A stretch of DNA of 64,000 bases from Cranoglanis bouderius (lineage: Eukaryota; Chordata; Actinopteri; Siluriformes; Cranoglanididae), in NCBI GenBank assembly GCA_023630585.1, contig CM042568.1, positions 2,520,016 through 2,584,015 on the forward strand, read 5' to 3'. Position numbers and translations under genes: made by a program. The first letter of the stretch is position 1; every line of letters starts with the position of its first letter. Positions 10,675 to 20,394 of the stretch are shown piece by piece. The notes under the pieces were generated by a model. The model saw only the letters and a list, made by a program, of their open reading frames with translations. It did no database searches and was not told where the DNA came from.

Positions 10675-11553
10675 TTTCTCTCCATCACCTTAACTTCTCC
10701 ATCTCTCCTCCATCTCTCCATCTATTCTTCTCTCCTCCATCTCTCCATCTATTCTTCTCTCCTCCATCTCTCCTCCATCTCTCCATCTATTCTTCTCTCC
10801 TCCATCTCTCCTCCATCTCTCCATCTATTCTTCTCTCCTCCATCTCTCCTCCATCTCTCCATCTATTCTTCTCTCCTCCATCTCTTTCTCTGCTTTATCT
10901 CCTTCTCTCCTCCATCTCTCCATCTATTCTTCTCTCCTCCTTCTCTCCTCCATCTCTCCTCCTATTCTTCTCTCCTCCATCTCTCCTCCATCTCTCCATC
11001 TATTCTTCTCTCCTCCATCTCTCCTCCATCTCTCCATCTATTCTTCTCTCCTCCATCTCTCCTCCATCTCTCCATCTATTCTTCTCTCCTCCATCTCTTT
11101 CTCTGCTTTATCTCCTTCTCTCCTCCATCTCTCCATCTATTCTTCTCTCCTCCTTCTCTCCTCCATCTCTCCTCCTATTCTTCTCTCCTCCATCTCTCCT
11201 CCATCTCTCCATCTATTCTTCTCTCCTCCATCTCTCCTCCATCTCTCCATCTATTCTTCTCTAATCCATCTCTCCTCCATCTCTCCATCTATTCTTCTCT
11301 CCTCCATCTCTCCTCCATCTCTCCTCCATCTCTCCTCCATCTCTCCATCTATTCTTCTCTCCTCCATCTCTTTCTCTCTTCCTTCTCTCCTCCATCTCTC
11401 CATCTCTCCTCCATCTCTCCTTCTCTCCTCCATCTCTGCATTTCTCCTCCATCTATTCTTCCCTCCTCCATCTATTCTTCTCTCCTCCATCTCTTTCTCT
11501 CCTCCATCTCTCCTCCATCTCTTTCTCTCCTCCATCTCTCCTCCATCTCTCCA
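10675..11553. repeat. CT-rich minisatellite (TCTCTCCTCCATCTCTCCAT units)
   Basis: Tandem units built from TCTCCTCCATCTCTCCATCT plus ATTCTTC extend for about 0.88 kb. A variant block containing TCTCTTTCTCTGCTTTATCT occurs at about 10881 and again at about 11094, so a block of about 213 bp has been duplicated. One strand is pure pyrimidine over long stretches, so triplex (H-DNA) formation is possible. The 94-codon minus-strand frame made of Glu-Arg-Trp repeats is an artefact. Confidence 0.95.
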
Positions 11554-12476
11554 AGCAGTAATTCAGCATGGCGTTTTTAACGCTAGAATAATGCCAGGTA
11601 AGATGTAAGGAGCTGAACATGACAAGGCTGAATACAGCAATATTTGCTAACTGTTTAAAATAAAATGCTAAATAGCATGGCCATCTGTCTGATTTTAGGT
11701 CGGACAGTCCGGTTTTAAACTACCATGTCCGTCTACCGGCACAGCCTTGAGCCGGACGCTCATTTGTCCTCCTTTAAGATCACCACTATTGTATACTTTA
11801 TCCAATGGTAGCCCATATAATAAATAAATAAATAAATAAATACCGGGTACCGTGGGCCGCTCTGTGCTGTAGGATATAACTGAATTCCAGTTTAATTTTC
11901 CTAATAAAAAGACTGCTACTCTTAATATTTTGTATTTATATTCTCTCCTTTAATGGTTACATCATTCCTATATTTGATACCGACGCAAAGGAGAGGGCAC
12001 AGGCCTACAGAAAGATTTTACTGTCATCAGATGTAGCTTTGCACACTGCCAGCATCTAGAATGATTTTGATCAGTATGTTAGCGTTCATAGCAGAGGGCT
12101 CTCTCAACCTGTTACATTTTACAGTTTGTCAATTGATAAGATTTTGTAGGCTTTGCATACACATGTGCACCCCTCGAAAGCCTGAAACCATAGAACCCCC
12201 CCCCCCCCCCACATAACAAATCCCAATTTAACCCCTGCTTACACTTATTATTCATGAAACAAGTTAGTTCCTGTTCTCACTTACGTTATAGCAGCTATAA
12301 ACATTCGTTCCCGGACCAGCCTCAAAGTGTAAAACAACGCAAACGTATAAACTCCTCCGTCCTGAAACACTGAACACATGACTGTGGTGTTTAGTAGCAC
12401 GGGTTACTGACTAAGCCTCCCTGACTCACTCAATCTGTTCTTTCTCTAGTCTCATTCTCACCCCATCATCAGAGAA

Positions 12477-12478
<2 letters not shown>
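11554..12478. other. Non-coding stretch with AAAT and C runs
   Basis: No gene is seen. It includes an AAAT run at 11818-11842 and a C run at 12197-12211. The segment 11690-11830 has the look of an old transposon fragment, but I cannot identify inverted ends. Confidence 0.45.
12250..12345 (+). repeat. Dispersed repeat family D, right-hand fragment
   Basis: CATGAAACAAGTTAGTTCCT followed by GTTCTCACTTACGTTATAGC matches the right part of family D (compare 17896-17913 and, on the minus strand, 47217-47270). The palindromic left part is absent. Confidence 0.6.

Positions 12479-12538
<60 letters not shown>
12479..12538. repeat. (GA)n microsatellite
   Basis: GA run of about 58 bp. Confidence 0.95.
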
Positions 12539-12540
<2 letters not shown>

Positions 12541-12947
12541 AAAACCCTCCATGAATGAAAATAAAATGAATAACTGTGTGAGATTGTGTCACCGTTACGA
12601 CTGTTAGCAAATCACACGCTTAGCGTTTTCATTTCCAAAAGCCTTCACTATCTGTCTAAGAAATATACATATATATATATATTTACAATTTGACCTTTCC
12701 TTTACAGAAAATCTCTACTATCAGCATACGATACATCAAAAAGCCCATCTACTTGTTAAACACCTTAGCGTTGTTAGCATGTCTATCGCTAGTTATATGA
12801 GCTAGCGACAGATTAAAACACAGTGAGGTAGCTTCTAAAAAAAAACGTGTCACGAATTCAGATTTGTGTTTTTACCTCAAAAATCAATATTGTGTACATT
12901 TTTACACTGAAAATATCTACATATAGCCACCCCCCTACACTAACAAA
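12539..12947. other. Non-coding stretch
   Basis: No gene or recognisable repeat beyond a short AT run at about 12662-12682. Confidence 0.5.
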
Positions 12948-12949
12948 CA

Positions 12950-12992
<43 letters not shown>
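12948..12992. repeat. (CA)n microsatellite
   Basis: CA run of about 43 bp. Confidence 0.95.
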
Positions 12993-12993
<1 letters not shown>

Positions 12994-13164
12994 CTTGCAG
13001 TGCTGGAAATGAAGCGTTAGCTTAGCGATGAGTAAGAAATAAAGTATCTGCTACACGCTAAATGTTTCACATTTCATCAGACTGTTCTGTTGTGTTAGCA
13101 TGTTCAGCTACGCCGTTTCTTCGAAAGCTAAAAGCATCCACTAAAAGCCTCATGCACCCAGTGC

Positions 13165-13165
<1 letters not shown>

Positions 13166-13217
<52 letters not shown>

Positions 13218-13247
13218 CTGACCACTTTACACACACACACACACACC
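13166..13247. repeat. (GT)n followed by (CA)n, inverted microsatellite pair
   Basis: A GT run (13166-13214) is followed 17 bp later by a CA run (13231-13247). The two are complementary, so one strand can fold into a hairpin. The 100-codon frame across it is an artefact. Confidence 0.9.
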
Positions 13248-13567
13248 TCCACGTCTCTCTTTCTCTCGCCCAGCAGCTCCCTCGTCTCCCGCCGAGAGCG
13301 AATGATTACGGCTAATTACCGACAAAACGGAGCGAACTTCAGACGGCTAGTGCGCTACAAATGACTCCAGGAGGTGAGGGGAGGAGTGAGAGGAAACGAG
13401 CGGAAATAAACAAATAAAAAATAAGCCCCACATCTGTCACCTTGCACACCGTCATTAGCACAGTGTGATAAATATATATATACATATAATAACATGCACA
13501 GGGTCACATTAGCTTCCTGAACACTTTCTGTAGCGAGCTTAGCAACACGGATACTCATCAAGCCGCG
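13248..13567. other. Single-copy non-coding stretch, possible conserved element
   Basis: No gene. The segment near 13290-13370 contains ATTACGGCTAATTACC, with homeodomain-type TAATTA cores, in GC-balanced sequence unlike the surrounding repeats. Conservation is only inferred from its appearance. Confidence 0.25.
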
Positions 13568-14081
13568 TCCTGATTGGTCAGAAGGTGTTAAATCGTTTTC
13601 TAGAACAGCAGCTCTGACAGTAGCGCAGGTTTATATTCATGCGCTCGTTATCGCTAACACGTTATCGCCCTGCCGGAAAAACAAAACCAAAAACACAATA
13701 GACAGTATATAATCACAGAAATTATAATGGTTTCCACTACGAATACCATTACAAACCATCACCTCACCATTAAAATGATTTCCCATCACTGGTGCTTAAT
13801 GGTATCCACTAGACATAACATGCCACCAGTAGAAGGCGACAAATTACCAGTAGAGAGCCACAGGGACCATTAGAGTTTCCATTAAAACCAATACAATTGC
13901 CATTATAACCATTAAAAAAAACAAAAAAAACATTACAAATTCTGTGAGGGTTTCTATTTCAGTTGCTATAGTAACAGCTCATTCGCAGGGAATGACACAC
14001 ACTTTCTACACAAACCGACTAAAAATAATTGTTAACAATTGTGAAACTATATTTAACGTTTATGGAAGGAGTCTCCAGTGT

Positions 14082-14082
<1 letters not shown>
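13568..14082 (+). repeat. Dispersed repeat family A, copy 3, split by a MITE
   Basis: The left part (13568-13667) runs from CCTGATTGGTCAGAAGGTGT to ACACGTTATCG. The right part (13965-14082) resumes at GCTATAGTAACAGCTCATTC and ends with TATGGAAGGAGTCTCCAGTG. The roughly 297 bp between them are absent from the other copies. Confidence 0.75.
13668..13964. mobile_element. MITE-like insert within family A copy 3
   Basis: Inside the insert TCACAGAAATTATAATGG (13713-13730) is mirrored by an imperfect complement ending ATTCTGTGA (about 13928-13947), giving roughly 20-bp inverted ends. The interior has the repeated theme CCATTA/ACCAGTAG and no coding capacity. The exact insertion boundaries are uncertain by about 40 bp on each side. 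Confidence 0.45.

Positions 14083-14119
<37 letters not shown>
14083..14119. repeat. (GA)n microsatellite
   Basis: GA run of about 36 bp directly adjoining the end of family A copy 3. Confidence 0.9.
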
Positions 14120-14121
<2 letters not shown>

Positions 14122-14233
14122 TGGTGAAGGAATATACATACACAAATTAACTTTTCTCACAGAACGTTAACTGTAACTTTAAACGGATAAAAAGTACGTT
14201 AATTAATACAAAAAAAGTAACATTTTTTTAAGA

Positions 14234-14353
14234 TTGTTGTGGAGGAATAACACACTTTGGGACGTGCTGTTATAGGAAACGAATCAACCGTGAGGTGGTA
14301 ACAGTGACTCCGCTTCATCACACCCGCTCGTCGTTGATTAATTTCCTCTAACA
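14234..14353 (-). repeat. Dispersed palindromic repeat family D, copy 1
   Basis: GTGCTGTTATAGGAAACGAA (14264 onward) is matched in inverted orientation by GTTGATTAATTTCCTCTAAC (14332-14352). Between the arms lies GGTGGTAACAGTGACTCCGC, which recurs in the other family D copies. The outer sequence on the left (GGAATAACACACTTTGG) is the inverted counterpart of the AGTGTTCTATTCC block in the copy at 17671. Confidence 0.65.
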
Positions 14354-14452
14354 AGGTGAAATATCACTATGTACATTATAAATAGTAATGATATAACTGC
14401 ATGAGTGTGGAATAAAACAACGCAGATAGGCTTGTCTTTGATTGTTGATTGC

Positions 14453-14470
14453 GACACACACACAGACACA

Positions 14471-14513
<43 letters not shown>

Positions 14514-14523
14514 GCACACACAC
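14453..14523. repeat. (CA)n microsatellite, interrupted
   Basis: CA run with a few GA, CC and CG interruptions. Confidence 0.9.
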
Positions 14524-14701
14524 AGAGCGAGCGGTTTTATGGTCACAATTTCCATTGTGCGTCTGGTTTAGCGCGGGTTCATGGAAGCTCGGGACACATC
14601 AATCCCGTACTTGATTACATTCTCACCTCCGCTGAGAGGCCTCGATGAATATTTATCAGTGTGAATGTACGCTCCGCTTCCCCCGCTTTTCACCACATCG
14701 C

Positions 14702-14742
<41 letters not shown>
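14702..14742. repeat. (CA)n microsatellite
   Basis: CA run of about 40 bp. Confidence 0.95.
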
Positions 14743-14746
<4 letters not shown>

Positions 14747-15227
14747 TTCGCTTAATTTCTTTATGAATATTAACGCCGGCATTATGTCCCCTCGCACACT
14801 GACAGCACTTGAGATAATCCCGTTATTGTCTCGGCCCAAGATGGCCGCCGCTCGTGCATCTTTTGTTTCCGTCTCATTATTGTTGTTCTTTTTTTCTTTT
14901 TTTCTTTTTTTTTTAATTTTTTAAAATTTTTCTTTTCTTCCTATCTGGCCGCCGCCATGTTTGCGGCACGTCGGCATGGCGACGTCCCTGAAGTGGATCG
15001 CAAAAACAAAGCGGGGACAAAGCGGGGTCACGCTAATCTTAAACACGAGCTTTATTAGACGCTAATTCTCGGCGAATGAGTATTAATGGGTTTCTGGGCA
15101 CAATAGAGACTCAGTGAATGAAGGACAGAACAGAGGGAGCGCAAAGATTAAAGCCTGAAGCCGCAGATACTGACTGGCGTGAAGCGACAAAACTGCGTCT
15201 TCTTCTGTAAACGCTGTTTGTGTATCA

Positions 15228-15228
<1 letters not shown>
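14743..15228. other. Candidate conserved non-coding element
   Basis: No gene. Sequence such as TTATGAATATTAACGCCGGC, the ATGGCCGCC boxes near 14839 and 14952, and TGAGTATTAATGGGTTTCTG near 15076-15096 looks single-copy and regulatory in style. No comparison is available; the call rests on appearance alone. Confidence 0.25.

Positions 15229-15270
<42 letters not shown>
15229..15270. repeat. (CT)n microsatellite
   Basis: CT run of about 40 bp. Confidence 0.95.
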
Positions 15271-15274
<4 letters not shown>

Positions 15275-15717
15275 ATATATACATATTTATACTTTTATTC
15301 CTATCTCTGTGCAGAATAATCAGAATCAGAGCTGGTGCTTTTGGCAGAGATCTGCCGTGCAGGAGGTGGAGGAAGTGTGGAAACACGTGCGAAATAATAA
15401 AACAGGAAGTTGTAACGGATACAGAAACGCGACACGCTGCACAGGAATTCACGTCACTTATTATATTTATTATAATCTGCACTAAAGTCACACAGCATCT
15501 TTTACTAAATGTCTAGCTGAAGCTTTCTCGTCATGTTTTATAGCTTTACTTTCAGCACCAGGTGTACTCACAGCAAGAAAATACCTCCATGACTTATTTA
15601 TCGGATCGTATACAAAAATAAACGGCAATCGGCGAGCGCTGATCTGTATGCAGCGGGTCACGTGAACGGTCCATTCACGTTTTTCAGTTTAGTGCTGATG
15701 GATTTTACGTCAACAAT
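15271..15717. other. Non-coding stretch
   Basis: I see no gene or named repeat here. Confidence 0.5.
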
Positions 15718-16495
15718 GTTTGCTGATGAAAACCAAGACCTCGGATTGGACCAGATGCTGAATAACAAGACCTCGGATTGGATCAGATGCTGAAGAACAA
15801 GACTTCTGATTGGATCAGATGCTAAATAACAAGACTTCTGATTGGATCAGATGCTGAATAACAAGACTTCTGATTGGATCAGATGCTGAATAACAAGACT
15901 TCTGATTGGACCAGATGCTGAATAACAAGACTTGGGATTGGACCAGATGCTGAATAACAAAACCTCGGATTAGACCTCAGGTTGGACCAGATGCTGAAGA
16001 ACAAGACTACGGATTGGATCAGATACTGAATAACAAGTCATGTGATTGGATCAGAGACTGATTAAAAAGACTTCTGATTGGATCAGATGCTGAATAACAA
16101 GACTTCTGATTGGATCAGATGCTAAATAACAAGACTTCTGATTGGATCAGATGCTGAATAACAAGACTTCAGATTGGACCAGATGCTGAAGAACAAGACT
16201 TAGGATTGGACCAGATGCTGAATAACAAGACCTCGGATTGGATCAGATGCTGAATAACAAGACCTCGGATTGGATCAGATGCTGAAGAACAAGACCTCGG
16301 ATTGGATCAGATGCTGAATAGCAAGACTTCTGATTGGATCAGATGCGGAATAACAAAACTTCGTATTGGATCAGATGCTGAATAACAAGATTTCTGATTG
16401 GATCAGATGCTGAATAATGAGTCATGTGATTGGATCAGAGACTGATTAAAACGACTTCTGATTGGATCAGATGCTGAAGAGGAAGTCTTCTGATT
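15718..16495. repeat. 32-bp minisatellite with ATTGG core
   Basis: About 24 units of ATTGGATCAGATGCTGAATA followed by ACAAGACTTCTG. The variable segment is CTTCTG, CCTCGG or TCATGTG. Nearly every unit carries ATTGG, i.e. CCAAT on the minus strand. There is no coding potential. Confidence 0.95.
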
Positions 16496-17009
16496 GGTTG
16501 AGCAAAATTTCCAGTCCAACTACTCTTCAAAAACTGAATAAAAAATAAAACATGCAGGTGCTTGCGAAATGGAGAGGCGGCGTACGGACATTACCCACCC
16601 TATAATCCCCGCTTTCCCCGCCCCCAATCATTGAATGAAGAAATTGATTCCTTTTAATTCTGATTATTTGCTTTAAAACACAACATCGATCACCCGTGGC
16701 AGCTCAGCGTGTTATTTGTGTCTGGTTTTATAGAGACATGTCTGCTGTTTATGGAACAAAAGGATTCCAGTTGTTTTTTATTCGAATTTAGGAGAAATAA
16801 CGGTACAGAGATTCGGAGTGTCGGTTTTCTTGTTAAGAAACAGGATTACAGTCCAAATCTGTACAAATAAAATGGTTTGATTTCACTGTTCAGTTGTGAA
16901 TTTGAAGACAAGTCTCACATCTTCGCTGCGGTATAACAGGAATAAAGCACTCGAGGATGTGCTCTTATAGGAATATATGTTACATATGTTATTTTCTGTG
17001 TTTCTCTCT
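16496..17009. other. Non-coding stretch with a family D fragment
   Basis: No gene. At 16928-16974 a fragment of family D is present on the minus strand (CGGTATAACAGGAATAAAGC, then GTGCTCTTATAGGA). Confidence 0.5.
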
Positions 17010-17011
17010 GC

Positions 17012-17058
<47 letters not shown>

Positions 17059-17094
17059 CCTCCCTCTCTGTGTCTCTCTCTGTCTCACTCTCTG

Positions 17095-17143
<49 letters not shown>
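17010..17143. repeat. (CTGT)n/(CT)n compound microsatellite
   Basis: CTGT units pass into CT, CCCT and then a pure CT run (about 17106-17143). Open frames on both strands (Ser-Leu or Arg-Glu) are artefacts. Confidence 0.95.
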
Positions 17144-17146
<3 letters not shown>

Positions 17147-17244
17147 AAACATTGTGATTGACAGAGTGTGTTTGGCAGGTTGCCACAGTAGACAGACTAT
17201 TGAATCAGCGTCACACAGCAGCTTAGCACCATTTAATGACAATC

Positions 17245-17256
17245 TCTCTGTCTCTT

Positions 17257-17310
<54 letters not shown>
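17245..17310. repeat. (CT)n-(CA)n compound microsatellite
   Basis: A CT run to about 17276 passes directly into a CA run. Confidence 0.95.
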
Positions 17311-17670
17311 TTGGTTATTATGTCAGCCGCATTCTAGTTGGGATTGAAAATCTCAGAGAAAAGCATCTCGTGTTCAAATCTGTATCTTATTTTAGCTTTA
17401 ATCCTTTTAACGCTCCTTTGCCATCACTTTTCCATCCTGACCTGCGAACAGGGAAAAGACGGAGGAGGAAACAAAATAACAGCACAGAGTTCTGATGTAT
17501 TCTCTTGGGTCTTCTTTCATTTCCAACTCAATCAGCATCGAAATCAGGCAGATTTGAGATACATGTGCAGGCGGACTTTAAATAAATAAATAGGAATAAA
17601 TCATTCGAGAACTTTGCACAGTTGGATTTGAACGCAAATGTCTAAGTTGATAAATAAAACACTCTGTGTC
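17311..17670. other. Non-coding stretch
   Basis: No gene recognised. The end includes an AAAT run at 17578-17592. Confidence 0.5.
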
Positions 17671-17915
17671 ATGCTGTTATAGTAAAATAATCAGTGATGT
17701 GGTGGTGTGATGGAGCAGATTCATTGTTATCACCCTGTAGTTGATTATTTCCCTCTAACAGTACATCCTGAAGTGTTCTATTCCTCTTATACCTTAGCAA
17801 TTTGCCAATGATTACGTTTGTTTATTTATTAAAGAACACCACATCATACATTTTTTTTATCCATTTATAGCTACATTTAATATTGTGGAACATCCGTGAA
17901 ACAAGTTAGTTCCTT
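17671..17915 (+). repeat. Dispersed palindromic repeat family D, copy 2
   Basis: Left arm ATGCTGTTATAGTAAAATAA TCAG and right arm TTGATTATTTCCCTCTAACA flank a GGTGGTGTGATGGAGC/GTTATCACCCTGTAG centre. The right-hand part includes AGTGTTCTATTCCTCTTATA, TTATTAAAGAACACCACATC, TTATAGCTACATTTAATATT and GTGAAACAAGTTAGTTCC. These blocks recur at 12250, 20205, 40131 and 47217. Confidence 0.7.
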
Positions 17916-18003
17916 TCTGCACTTAAAGCTCACTAGCAATTTTAACAAGTGATGAATGAAATTGGATTTAAAGGTAAAAGTGCAAACTCCGCCCCTTCAC
18001 CCT

Positions 18004-18283
18004 GAATGGTATTGCATGATGAATAAGCATCTGCCTGTACTCCTCAGCATTGAGGAAACCTTTAATTCTGAGCAAATCCCCAACTCCATTTGCAGAAATG
18101 CAACCCCAAACTTGCAAGGAACCTCCACCATGCTTCACTGTTGCCTGCAGACACTCTTTTGTGTACCACTCTCCAGCCCTTCGGCAAACAACCTGCCTTC
18201 TGCTACAGCCAAATATGTCCCATTTTGACTCATCAGCCCAGAGCACCAGCTGCCATTTCTCTGCACTCCAGTTCCTGACAGGT
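18004..18283 (-). pseudogene. Tc1-like transposase fragment of a second family (Tc1-B)
   Basis: On the minus strand a 93-codon open segment reads NWSAEKWQLVLWADESKWDI (first catalytic Asp in ADESK), then GCSRRQ and GGGSLQVWGCISANGVGDLL and ends HHAIPF. This is the central part of a Tc1-type DDE transposase. The N-terminal DNA-binding region, the second Asp, the third catalytic residue and both termini are absent. It is fused at about 18284 to the C-terminal region of the Tc1-A copy. The sequence differs from Tc1-A, so it comes from another family. Confidence 0.75.
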
Positions 18284-19596
18284 TGGAGAATACATGGCAA
18301 TGTATCTGAGATCATTCCTCCATACAGAATCTCTCCAGATCCTTTAAATTTCGAGGTCCGTGCTGGTGGAGTCTCCTCTTCAGTTCACCCCACAGGTTTT
18401 CTATGGGTTTCAAGTCAGGGGACTGGGATGGCCAGGGCAGGACCTTGATTTTGTGGTCAGTGAACCATTTTTGTGTCGATTTTGATGTATGTTTTGGATC
18501 ATTGTCCTGCTGGAAGATCCAACCATGGCCCATTTTAAGCTTTCTGGCAGAGGCAGTCAGGTTTTCATTTAGTATCTGTTGATATTTGATAGAGTCCATG
18601 ATGCCATGTATCCTAACAAAATGTCCAGGTCCTCTGGCAGAAAAACAGACCCAAAACATTAAAGAGCCACCACCATATTTAACCATGGGCATGAGGTACT
18701 TTTCCATATGGCTACCTCTCTGAGTGCACCAAAACCACCTCTGGTGTTTATTGCCAAAAAGCTCTATTTTGGTTTCATCTGACCATAGAACCCGATCCCA
18801 ATTGAAGTTTCAGTAGTGTCTGGCAAACTGAAGATGCTTGAGTTTGTTTTTGGATGAGAGTAGAGGCTTTTTTCTTGAAACCCTTCCAAACAACTTGTGG
18901 TGATGTAGGTGACTTCGGATTGTAGTTTTGGAGACTTTCTGACCCCAAGACACAACTAACTTCTGCAGTTCTCCAGCTGTGAACCTTGGAGATTTTTTGG
19001 CCACTCGAACCATCCTCTTCACAGTGCGGTGAGACAATATAGACACAGGTCCAATTCCAGGTTGATTCATAACATTTCCAGTTGACTGGAACGTCTTAAT
19101 TATTGCCCTGATGGTGGAAATGGGCATTTTCAATGCTTGTGCTATTTTCTTATAGTCACTTCCCATTTTGTGAAGCTCAACAACCTTTTGCCGCACATCA
19201 CAGCTATATTCCTTGTTCTTACCCATTGTTATGAAGGACTAAGGGAATTTGGCCTATGTGTTACCTCATGTTTATACCCCTGTGAAACAGGAAGTCGTGG
19301 TTGAACAATTTCCTGTTCCTAGTCACCCAGGTGTCCTAAAAAAATATATATCAACGGAAATATACTATAATTTTTCTCATATGAATTCATAGGGGAAATC
19401 ATAATTGTTGCACACCTACAGTATATTTAACAAAGTTTTTTTTTTTTGTGGATAAACCTGTGTTGTGTTTGCAATTGTTTGATATCTATTTTGTGAATTT
19501 TTTTTTAACAAAGGATCAAAAGGTTAAACAATAAAGACAATTTCTCACAGCCTTCTTCATATTTACCAAGGGTGCCAATATTAGTGGACGGCACTG
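18284..19596 (-). mobile_element. Tc1-like DD34E transposon, copy 1 (Tc1-A), 3' truncated
   Basis: The right end, which is the 5' end of the element, reads CAGTGCCGTCCACTAATATT then GGCACCCTTGGTAAATATG on the minus strand from 19596. It is flanked by TA at 19597-19598. A long terminal repeat/untranslated region with two internal direct-repeat-like blocks extends to about 19380, as in IR/DR-type fish Tc1 elements. The transposase (18312-19226) follows. The opposite terminus is missing: the sequence ends at a junction with a Tc1-B fragment at about 18284. A near-identical sister copy lies at 35736-37055. Confidence 0.85.
18312..19226 (-). pseudogene. Tc1-like transposase, one internal nonsense codon
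   Basis: The frame is uninterrupted for 304 codons except for a stop at codon 139 (18812-18810), where the sister copy has TGG (Trp). The N-terminus (MGKNKEYSCDVRQKVVELHK) starts the paired-like helix-turn-helix that binds the terminal repeats, with a second HTH around residues 60-115. The catalytic triad is intact: Asp150 in WSDET, Asp241 in QQDNDPKH and Glu276 in PIENLW (34 residues between the last two). The glycine-rich box GGGSLMFW is present near residue 185. The frame ends at TGA (18314-18312), where related transposases continue for about 30 more residues. The start was chosen at the conserved MGK. Cut-and-paste transposition into TA is the family function; this copy is dead. Confidence 0.85.
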
Positions 19597-19842
19597 TATT
19601 TTACACACAAGATATTGACATATTTGGCTGAATGTTTTAGAGGGTGAGGGAAGTTTATTTTTCATTTTTCAAGCACGCAGTGGTGCATGCTGGGAAGGCA
19701 GCGTGTCATTATATCTGACAGAGGAAGAGGAGGATAAAGGTAGAAGAGTTTCTCCAGACTTACATCACTCAGTCCAGCTTCCAAAATCTTCACACCGCTC
19801 TCCTTCTCCAACTGGCCTTTCTGATCAACTGCAGAGAGAGAG

Positions 19843-19886
<44 letters not shown>

Positions 19887-20204
19887 TGAGAAGTCAGCGT
19901 AAGTTGTTTCACAGTGTGCTGCTGTGTGTAATATGAAGAAGTAAATGTTTACACATTTCTTATGAGCAACTGCTTTAAACAAAAATCACCATGAAAATAA
20001 GGCATAAATCACATTAATGACTTCCTGTCATCTCCGCTTTCATTTACATGCTACACAAGTAATTCCAGATCGGATTATGGAGAGCTCCTGATGATTCTAC
20101 ACGCATTATTCCTCACTATTCCTGTGCTAGGATTTGTGCTCTAAAAAAGGCAGCCTGAAAACTCCTGTCTTCGAAGATAGAGGCCTGTTTATGGTTTAAT
20201 TATT
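19597..20204. other. Non-coding stretch with a (GA)n microsatellite
   Basis: No gene. A GA run with one CG interruption lies at 19833-19881. The remainder looks single-copy. Confidence 0.5.
19833..19881. repeat. (GA)n microsatellite
   Basis: GA run of about 48 bp with one interruption. Confidence 0.95.
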
Positions 20205-20394
20205 GAGGAATGAAGAACTGTGTGATAGGAAATAATCAACAACAGCGTGGTGTGATGAAGTGGAGTCACTGTTACCACCCTGAAGTTGTTTATTTTACTA
20301 TAGTTATATTTTGCAGGTTTTTTTATTCATTAAAGATCAAGACATGCTTTTATCAATTTATAGTTACATATAATGTGTAACATCCAATTTAAAA
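20205..20394 (+). repeat. Dispersed palindromic repeat family D, copy 3
   Basis: GATAGGAAATAATCAACAAC and GAAGTTGTTTATTTTACTAT form the arms around GTGGTGTGATGAAGTGGAGT and CACTGTTACCACC. It continues with TTATAGTTACATATAATGTG, as in the other copies. It runs directly into the AT-rich array. Confidence 0.65.

Noticed and set aside
16883..17308. 141-codon Arg-Glu-rich minus-strand frame
   Set aside because: It reads through CT and CA microsatellites; no non-repeat coding content.
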